Source: Mytilisepta virgata (lineage: Eukaryota > Mollusca > Bivalvia > Mytilida > Mytilidae). Taken from it: a DNA stretch of 64,000 nucleotides. Positions within the stretch are counted from its first letter, which is position 1. Each line of letters begins with the position of its first letter. The notes beneath the pieces are model-generated. The model ran no database searches. It worked only from the letters and a program-made list of their open reading frames with translations, and had not been told where the DNA came from. The stretch is taken from the NCBI GenBank assembly GCA_028015205.1, contig CM051513.1:47682841-47746840 (forward strand), given 5' to 3'. Both the position numbers and the translations under genes were made by a program. Below, piece after piece: positions 56,513-64,000 of the stretch.

Positions 56513-57519
56513 ACTTTAATACTTTAATTCATAAATGCACAAATTATGCTCAATTAAGGGCCAAAGGCATATAACAAAGAAAATGACAATTTTGTTTTAG
56601 AATAATACTGGCTTCCCTGTTATCTTTTTTATGGTTTTTATGTCAATTACTTTCATAACTTTGACGATAGAGTCTTAATTTTGTTCCATACCAAATATTA
56701 GCTTAAAGAGTATTTATATAATTAATCCAGTTTCATCTAAGATAAATTTCCGGATGACAAGACTAGTCTACTTCTATTATAAAAAATAAGAGTAACCCCA
56801 TTAGGGCCAAATTATATAATTTGAAGTTTTTTTTTGTCATTTGCTTGCCCAGTATTTTCTTTAAATGGCAAGGCAGCACATATCTTAATATTTATGTTAC
56901 ATTATATGTTATATGTTAAAATTGTTCCTTCAAATTATAGTGTATGTCTTTATTGTCTTAAATTTCATAGATCTCTTGTGTTCCGAGTCAAAAGTGTGTG
57001 GGGGAAGGGACAAACCCCCTTTTTCAAGTTAAAAGTGTCAGTCACTTTATACTGTGGAAACTTGATTATTAGCAAATGTTATTATAATCTCAATTAGGAT
57101 TCTGACATTTCTCACAGCATGTAGTAACCACAAGCAGATATGCAAGCCTGTAATCTGACAAATAATCCCGACTATTTGATACAGTTACTTTCAGCATAAT
57201 TAACTATGTTCTTATTCAATTCAATGAGATATTTCGTTGAGTAAAAAATATACAGAATGAAAATAAAAATCTCTAACTCACTACAGAAGTGGTATATAAT
57301 GTAACAAACTATCATTTCTTGTGTCTTAATATTATTAAAAATTCTTATGTATGTTTTATGGCAGATCAGTAATTAAATTTAGACTTTGCAATTTTGCTAT
57401 TTTGTTTGAATTTGGGAATTATCTTTTGCTGTGTTTGTATTGGCAGTCAATTGTGTACTTTACTTGGTGGCATAATGATGTACATTGTTGTGTTCTTAGT
57501 GCACTTGTAGAAGCTTCTT
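56513..57519. other. A+T-rich spacer
   Basis: No exon, repeat end or RNA gene recognised. Confidence 0.4.
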
Positions 57520-57662
57520 CAGGGGCGGATCCAGGATTTTGGAAAGGGAAGGGGGGCGTATATCCTGAAAATGGTATGAATACCGCCAAAAAATTTTTTT
57601 GGACGATTTTGTGGTAAAAATCCTTAAAAGTGCCCCCCCCCCTCTTTTTGGATCTGCCACTG
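57520..57662. mobile_element. MITE with CAGGGGCGGATCC ends (143 bp)
   Basis: caggggcggatccaggattt at the left; ggatctgccactg at the right, inverted. A run of 10 C at 57633-57642. Same end class as 34712-34890. Confidence 0.7.
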
Positions 57663-57822
57663 TTTACTGCTGTCATTGTCATTTACCCCATATTTGTTCA
57701 TTTTGCTATGACTCGCACGATCCCCAATGGGATGTGATTCACTGTCTACTGGCAATATACCCCCATGTTGTTTTTCGTTTGAAATAAGGATCATTAGTAC
57801 AACATGTAAGCAGAAAAAATTA

Positions 57823-58085
57823 ACCTAGAGGCTCAGGTGAGCCTTTATCGCTCATCTGACATAAATTAGCCCATTTACGAATGTCTGCATGCTGAATACA
57901 GCTTACTATTTAAACCTGAGCCCTTAAAGCAAATTCCCCATTTTGATCTAATTTCCCCTGTGTCCACTGATGCTGACTGTCTTTTGACGTAGATCGGGTC
58001 ACCATACAAAGTTGACCACCTAAGTACCATCAATGCCATGTTTTCGTCAAATTGGCTGACTGGTTTCAGAAGAGAAGATTTTTAT
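57823..58085 (-). mobile_element. AGCTCACCTGG-family fragment
   Basis: aacctagaggctcaggtgag, then gctcatctgac, in minus orientation, with 'agaagagaagatttttatt' at the far side. Confidence 0.55.
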
Positions 58086-58230
58086 TAATTTGACTTTTTT
58101 TGCTAAGGTCCGGTTAAATAGCCAACCCTGTTTGTGGCTATTTTGCCGGATCCGGTGGAATGGTCCCAGGGGCGGGTCAAGTCAAATAGCCCCAGTGATA
58201 TTTAGCCGGGTCCGGTTAAATAGTCAAGGC
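58086..58230. repeat. Short CCGGTTAAATAG repeats
   Basis: tccggttaaatag occurs at 58111 and 58209, with ccggatccggtgg and gtcaaatagcc between, suggesting a small decayed palindromic element. Confidence 0.4.
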
Positions 58231-59460
58231 CTTTTATTATTGACACAACGTAAAATTATTGAACGCAAACATCCACATTAGATCGATGTCAATGAATACA
58301 TCGGAAATCGTAAATGCAAATCAAAACATTTTTCCAAATTCAAGATTAATTGATTGGGATATAATAACGTGGACACAAAATGTACTGTAGAGTGTAGATT
58401 AAGAATAAATAAAACAACGGCAGTAGATTAAGTTTATTCTGATTTTCTTTTTTATTCAGTTCTATCAATGATTATCACGTCATGTATTTTAATTCACCAC
58501 ATGAAAATTTCCCTTGAGGGATATATTTCATATTAAACCATGCTACGTTTCAGTCTTACACTCATGGTACAGAATAGGGCTGAAATCAAGCTCTCCTCTT
58601 ATTAGATCCTTATTATACAAATCATTTGTTTTAACTGCCCTGTTGACAGCTTCTATTAGTCTCCCACTGATAACCACATTCTTATTAAGTGAGGCTGTAT
58701 GTAATTCAATACAGTCAATAGCCTTTGTTTATATTTTTCACATGGTGAAATTATGTACATAAATGTGTATACAAAATATGAAAAAATAATTTCTTCAATC
58801 ATGTCTGTGCAAATGTTTTGCATTAGGCAATGAATTTCTGTATTTTTGTTGACTTAGCTCGTTGATGTATTCTATAATCTTTAATGTAGGAAACAATTAA
58901 CTTTTTAAATTTCATTCATATTTATTTTTTCTTACTTTAGCACTTAATTGAACTTTAAATCAAAACAACAGTTTTAATCAACCCACTAAAAATGACCACT
59001 TTACAAATTACGACTCAAATTAACTTAAGACAGATAAGTCACTTTCACTTAAAAACAGGTCGTTTTGCATTTTATTACAATGATTTTCGTCACTTCAAAA
59101 TAATATATTTACACATCCAACCTGTGTTCAAGAATTAAATTGATCTGCCTGTGTGTTTAGTTTTATTTTCTATACAAATGTAAAATATTTGACTTTTCTA
59201 GTGGTGAATAGATAATTATAACTTACAAGTAATGGGTTTATATTGTGACATATGAAACCAGCAGCATCCGTATAATGATAGATATAATTACCTCTGGAAG
59301 ATAAGAATAAAATGTGAATTTTGCAATGGGTGTTTGACTGGTTTAAAAACTTGTCCTGAAGTCATTTGTTGTTCGATTTGCATGTAATTTTGACGATTAA
59401 AGACAGAATTAGATACAGTTTCTTTTGATAATTTTTACATAATTTTGGGAGCTTTACTTT
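58231..59460. other. Gene-poor spacer
   Basis: No coding exon or repeat boundary supported. Confidence 0.4.
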
Positions 59461-59579
59461 CAAAGTATTCATGAGTTAAACACAAACTTTAATTTTGATG
59501 TCACAATATTACTATATATTCATAGTAAATTGTGACATCAAACATTAAAATTTGCATTTAACTCTTGAATATTTGAAAT
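59461..59579. mobile_element. Foldback element with ~55-bp arms
   Basis: ttcaaagtattcatgagtta, then gatgtcacaatattactat, pairs with atagtaaattgtgacatc and taactcttgaatatttgaa. Confidence 0.8.
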
Positions 59580-59928
59580 CTAAAAATTGAAAACTTATAT
59601 GAAAATTATTGGAGGAAATTATCTGTATGAAATAATTTTGGCCATGCACTGTACTTTATAAGACCTTATAAGATGCTGAAATGGCTGCACCTACTAAACG
59701 TAGTGTAACATACAAAATCAAATAAGGAAAAAAAAATAAGTTCCGGAATTTGATTTGTTAAATTGCATCTTATAATACAATTCTTATTTTAGGATCTTGA
59801 CTTCTGTAGTGTGCGCAAGAAACTAATATTTCATTTTCACGTACAATTGGTAAAAACGTATTAAAATTACGGATTTACGGGTAGTTTAATACAGAATTTC
59901 TACAATTTTTTTTCTTTGGCGGTGAAAA

Positions 59929-59978
59929 GGGGGGGGGGGGGGGCGTACGCCCCTACGCCCCCTTTGAATCCGCCACTG
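59929..59978. mobile_element. Right end of a GGCGGAT-type MITE
   Basis: A run of 15 G (59929-59943), then cgtacgcccctacgccccct and gaatccgccactg, the end sequence shared with 57520-57662. The left side is diverged (ttggcggtg near 59916). Confidence 0.5.
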
Positions 59979-60104
59979 ATTCTTAGTGGTTTTTGGACCT
60001 ACCAGTCGAGCTTTTCCGCAATTTATGCCTCATCACTACAGATAACACGGAATGAGTTAATTTCCTAAACTTATTCAATAGGTGTACATGTATATATATA
60101 TTGG

Positions 60105-60143
60105 CAGAAGTCCATTACTAGGATACCTAGTAATGGACTTCTG
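60105..60143. repeat. Perfect 18-bp hairpin
   Basis: cagaagtccattactagg and cctagtaatggacttctg flank only three bases (ata). Confidence 0.9.
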
Positions 60144-60519
60144 ATATTGGGTAGTAAAACACTACCTACTATGGTGGTTAAAATGCAATATTTGGTTCAA
60201 TGGGTATTGGTGCAATTCTTGTTTCATTCATGGGGTATACATATTTTGCACAAATAAGAATGGTACACAGTTATAATTTATGTAAGCAAATTTTGTATGA
60301 TGCAGAAACAAGATATATTCTGTGTTCATAATAAAGTACCGCACATGATTCAAAGGTGGCAGTTATTCTAAAATTTAATTATTACTGATGAATCAAAATT
60401 TTATATCGCATTTCGAAAAATATTAATCAGAATTGTCATTTAAAGATAGACAATTTTTAGCATAATTTTGTCTAAGCGACCATAGTCTACAAAATTTATA
60501 GAGACTGGTCGTTATATAA

Positions 60520-60845
60520 ATTATTCCCCTTCAACAGAGATTATGTAATACTTGCAAAGTAATTGAGGATGAACCCTATTTTCTCTTAAACTGTTACTGA
60601 ATGCAGAATGACAGAATTATTAGATATCATACATATAAACTTCCCAAATTTCAAAAACTTAACTTTATTCCAAATTCTCAATGCCAATTCAACCCTTTTC
60701 CCGGTAATTTGCAATCTGGGTTCATGCTGGTCAGACAGAAAATATGATTATATTCTTCACTATTGTGTATTGTCATATTATGTTTGTTTTGTATTGCTTT
60801 AACCCTTATTATGAGTGTAATATGCAATAAAGATTATTTCTAATT
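60520..60845 (+). pseudogene. LINE C-terminal fragment
   Basis: The frame through 60544 reads QQRLCNTCKVIEDEPYFLLN and then Cys, the CX2C-x-EDE-x-x-FLL-x-C signature at the end of many non-LTR RTs. A TGA near 60598 and frame changes follow. The tail contains gcaataaagattattt. It is a 5'-truncated, old copy of a different LINE family from the 9.7-16.3 kb element. Confidence 0.65.
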
Positions 60846-61349
60846 AACCTTACCTTAATACACAATAAAATTGTTATTTGTTGTTGATAACAATCCTAAT
60901 TTGGATTTTTATATTTGATTTGATTTTCATTTAACAAAATTCAGGTGAATACAGTAATATGGTAGATATATCAGAGACGTGTGACACTATTACCAAAAAA
61001 GTGTGTTTTAGATGTCTTGGATTATAATTTATAAGTATACTTACAATTATTATTCCAGTAGTAAATGTCTTCAAAATCTCCAAACCATCCAAATATTCCG
61101 AATAGTCACATGAAAGTAAAGTGTCTAAAAGTGTTTCTTAAACAAGTAGTCTCATCGTTGTGATATCTGTCTTATAAAAAGTTGCAACTATTCATAAATA
61201 TAAATATTTTAAAGATTCTAGAAAGAGCTATATAAATATTTCGGTCTTTGAATTTTCCTAAATGTATATGCTTCACTATATTAACAAATAATGATGATTA
61301 ACTATGGAACGCCGTAGCTGCCTTATGTGTACTTGTTTTTAGATACGCT
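60846..61349. other. A+T-rich spacer
   Basis: No feature recognised. Confidence 0.4.
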
Positions 61350-61870
61350 TATACTTTTCAATATATGCACATAGTTTTTCTATATATGCACATACTTTTT
61401 CTATATATGCACATAGTTTACTTTATATGCACATAGTTTTTCTATATATGCACATAGTTTTACTATATATGCACATACTTTTTCTCTATATGCACATAGT
61501 TTACTTTATATGCATATAGTTTTTCTATATATGCACATAGTTTACTTTATATGCACATAGTTTTTCTATATATGCACATAGTTTACTTTATATGCACATA
61601 GTTTTTCTATATATGCACATAGTTTACTTTATATGCACATAGTTTTTCTATATATGCACATAGTTTACTTTATATGCACATAGTTTTTCTATATATGCAC
61701 ATACTTTTTCTATATATGCACATAGTTTACTTTATATGCACATAGTTTTACTATATATGCACATACTTTTTCTCTATACGCACATACTTGTTCTCTATAT
61801 GCACATAGTTTACTTTATATGCACATAGTTTTTCTCTATATGCGCATAGTTTACTATGTATACACATCGT
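61350..61870. repeat. Higher-order minisatellite, 20+21 bp units
   Basis: About 25 units of two kinds alternate: tttttctatatatgcacatag (21 bp; middle t/a variants) and tttactttatatgcacatag (20 bp), giving a 41-bp higher-order period in the centre. Every unit contains tatgcacata or a close variant. Edge units are more diverged, as expected for unequal exchange. Confidence 0.9.
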
Positions 61871-61976
61871 TCTCCGTGTGTATACTTTTCCCTTATTTTC
61901 TTGATAGTTCTTCAAGGATATACTTGTATTCAATATACTTTACTATTTCCTGATTGAAGGAATCCTGGGTACCGTA

Positions 61977-63328
61977 ATGGTAAATAAAATGGCAGAGCCA
62001 CTGATGCTGACTGTTTTAAGGAAAGTGGGATTGCAAGAAGTTTACGAAAGTTTTGAACGGGAAGCTATAACTCCTGATATAATAAGTCTGCTTTCAAAAC
62101 AAAATTTGCAGTTTTTAGGTATTCCAACGCAACCGACATGATGAGATTGCGGGCAGAATGTGTAAAATATGGAAAATCCAAACCACAGAAAATAGGAGGA
62201 TACTCTGGAGCACCAAAATTTGATATTGATAAATTAACATTAGACAGTTTGTTAGATTGTGGATTCCAAATATCCGATATTGCAAAACTTTTGTTAGTAT
62301 CAGAGCGCACAATATATCGCCGAATGGCTCAGTTTGGATTGTCAAAACAAGGCTTTTCAGAAATAGACGATGGTGATCTGGAAAGAGTAGTTTCGGAAAC
62401 CATTAAAGATTTCCCAATGTGTGGCGAGCAAATGCTTCGACAACTGTTAAGAACGAAGGGTTTAAAAATACAACGATGGCGACTAAGGGACTGCATTCAT
62501 GAAATAGATTCGTCTGGAGTTCGAGCAAGGAAAGCTGGTCGTCTCCATCGGAGAACTTATAACGTAATGGCCCCTAACCATTTGTGGCACATAGACACCA
62601 ACCATAAACTAATTCGATGGAGGTTTGTAATAATTGGTGGCATTGACGGGTTTAGTAGGATGATTATGTTTCTTTCGTGTAATGACAATAACACTTCTAA
62701 AACTGTTTTGGAAAGCTTCCTCACCGGTGTTGATAATTATGGCATACCATTAAAAGTAAGATCCGACAAGGGACGGGAAAATGTTTCTGTAGCAGATTTT
62801 ATGCTGACGGAACGAGGTGAAAGCGGCATGATCACAGGTCCCAGTACACATAATCAACGGATCGAAAGACTCTGGAGGGACATTTTTGAAGGCGTCTTGT
62901 GCTATTTTTATAATCTTTTCTACTACATGGAGGATCATGATATCCTTGACCCCTTAAACGATCTACATTTGGCAGCGCTGCACTATAATTTCAAGGATGA
63001 AATTAACAGAAGACTGAATGTGTGGTCTACAGCATGGGGTTGTCACAGAATAAGGACCGTTAAGGCTACTCCCCTGCAGCTTTGGGGCTCAGGGCAAGTT
63101 CAGAACCCAGTTGGCATGCAAATGAATGAGACGGAATTACCAGAATTAGGAGTTGGAGAACAGAACAATGAAGCTACCAGAGATGGAGAAAGGCCAATAT
63201 TTCAACCCTTAAATCTTATAAATGAACAATGTAGGGAGATCCTAAATAATGAATTGAATCGAACAGGCGAGAACTTTGGTATTGATGACTATTTAAAGTC
63301 TTTGGAGATCATTTCGGCAAATAATTAA
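61977..63328 (+). pseudogene. SAM-like + HTH + DDE integrase-core gene, one frameshift
   Basis: ATG at 61977 (second Met 61989) opens a 54-codon frame that resembles a SAM domain (LRKVGLQEVYESFEREAITP ... LLSKQNLQFLGI) and ends at TGA 62139. From 62138 a second frame continues the same fold (MMRLRAECVKYG) and runs to TAA at 63326 (396 residues). That frame has an HTH (ISDIAKLLLVSERTIYRRM), then an rve-type core: LWHIDTNHKL (first Asp), VRSDKGREN (second Asp), HNQRIERLW (Glu). A C-terminal region with NRRLNVWSTAWGCHRIR follows. The DDE triad is intact. A net one-base change near 62120-62134 explains the break. It is a transposase/integrase-derived protein, either mobile or domesticated; the superfamily is uncertain. 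Confidence 0.7.
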
Positions 63329-64000
63329 CATTAACAAAATCATTAAAATTACATGTGATTTAAAGTAAAACATTGTTGTTGTTGTTGTTTTAGCATGATT
63401 AAAGACATAATATTGTTTTTGGTACTAGGAAGATTTTGTATTGATTCTGCACCTTTATCAACAGTTAAGATAACTTAGTACCTAAACTTTTCTCTATTAT
63501 TCACCAGCAACCACAAAATATAGGCAATCTAGCATTACATAGCTCGTCTCAAACCAGGTTCTGATTACAGAACATATTGACATGTAGTAGTTATAAAAGT
63601 AAAACTAGAGGTATTTTATGCAATGCTCACACAGGGCTACCCCACGTACCCATCAACATAAATAGTAAATTATTCCGTATAAGGTACCCCCAGTTACAAG
63701 AGTTTGTGACCTTGACATACTTTATGTGCCTGTCCCAAGCCAGGATCCAGTGTTCAGTGGCTGTCTTGTTTTTATTTGTTGTTTTGTTTTCATGGGGTCA
63801 TTTTGTCGCTGTGTCTTCCAGGTTGTTTATGTCTAGTTGCTTGCACTTTTTGTAAGGAGCCTGCTTGAACTCACTTGGTAGTGTAGGTGATGCCATTGTT
63901 GAAGACCACTACAGTGACCTTTGGCTGTTGTTTTGTGCATGTCCTTGTGCTGTTCTGTGGTGGGATGCTATATCATGTGTTTTTTATCCCCTATCAGTTC
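63329..64000. other. 3' flank, dispersed-repeat-like DNA
   Basis: A (ttg)n tract lies near 63375-63391. 63560-64000 has G+C-richer text with gtgacct-tgac and 'ccaggttgtttatg' segments that read like a dispersed bivalve repeat. No gene supported; the window ends inside it. Confidence 0.4.

Noticed and set aside
58514..58762. 82-codon plus-strand frame
   Set aside because: No motif, no splice context and A+T-rich composition like its surroundings.
61350..61870. CRISPR-like array
   Set aside because: Units are contiguous with no unique spacers and the context is eukaryotic; it is a minisatellite.
62065..62345. Minus-strand frames over the start of the integrase-like gene
   Set aside because: They are shadows of the plus-strand HTH-DDE frame, which carries the conserved motifs.

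Overview
The window is nuclear DNA of an animal, most likely a bivalve mollusc. The evidence is the A+T-rich base composition, small exons with GT-AG introns, very dense transposon debris, and dispersed repeats with 'AGCTCACCTGG ... AGCCTCTTG' ends and (GTC)n tracts that I associate with bivalve (mussel-like) genomes. The species assignment is inference. No rRNA, tRNA, operon or CRISPR array was seen.

Layout. 1-3 kb: a 39-bp tandem repeat, a foldback element and a small two-exon minus-strand gene with a HIRAN-like domain (2700-1860). 3-8.5 kb: a decayed DIRS-like tyrosine-recombinase retrotransposon on the plus strand (gag with CCHC knuckle, reverse transcriptase, RNase H, a methyltransferase-like region, YR recombinase) whose gag part is interrupted by predicted spliceosomal introns. 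9.4-16.3 kb: a young, full-length I/Nimb-like LINE with tandem 5' monomers, ORF1, ORF2 and a (CAAT)n tail. It is inserted with a 12-bp target duplication into the zinc knuckle of an older minus-strand LINE fragment. 16.3-20.6 kb: three repeat-built elements. 21.3-25.3 kb: a plus-strand four-exon gene with an HMG-box-like domain. 28.8-29.2 kb: a MITE.

29.3-37.3 kb: on the minus strand, a three-exon gene with intact, phase-matched splice sites. It encodes an OTU/vertnin-like domain, a Ser/Pro-rich linker made of a 27-bp minisatellite, and a DDE-integrase-like body followed by SAP-like and Tudor-like domains. The last exon carries two in-frame stops and two frameshifts. 37.5-40.5 kb: foldbacks and MITEs, including perfect 71-bp inverted arms. 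40.9-52.1 kb: a minus-strand gene of at least 11 phase-consistent exons ending in a BEN domain, whose introns hold many repeats. 53.3-53.9 kb: a plus-strand terminal exon resembling a C-terminal module of transposon-related proteins. 54-61.9 kb: MITEs, palindromes, an old LINE 3' end and a 41-bp higher-order minisatellite. 62-63.3 kb: a SAM-like plus HTH plus DDE integrase-core gene with one frameshift.

The genes do not form one pathway that can be read from the sequence. The shared theme is mobile-DNA enzymology (two DDE-type proteins, a YR retroelement, LINEs) next to chromatin or DNA-binding domains (BEN, HMG-like, SAP, HIRAN) that often travel with, or act on, such DNA. The OTU-DDE-SAP-Tudor fusion and the intron-bearing DIRS element are the most unusual items.
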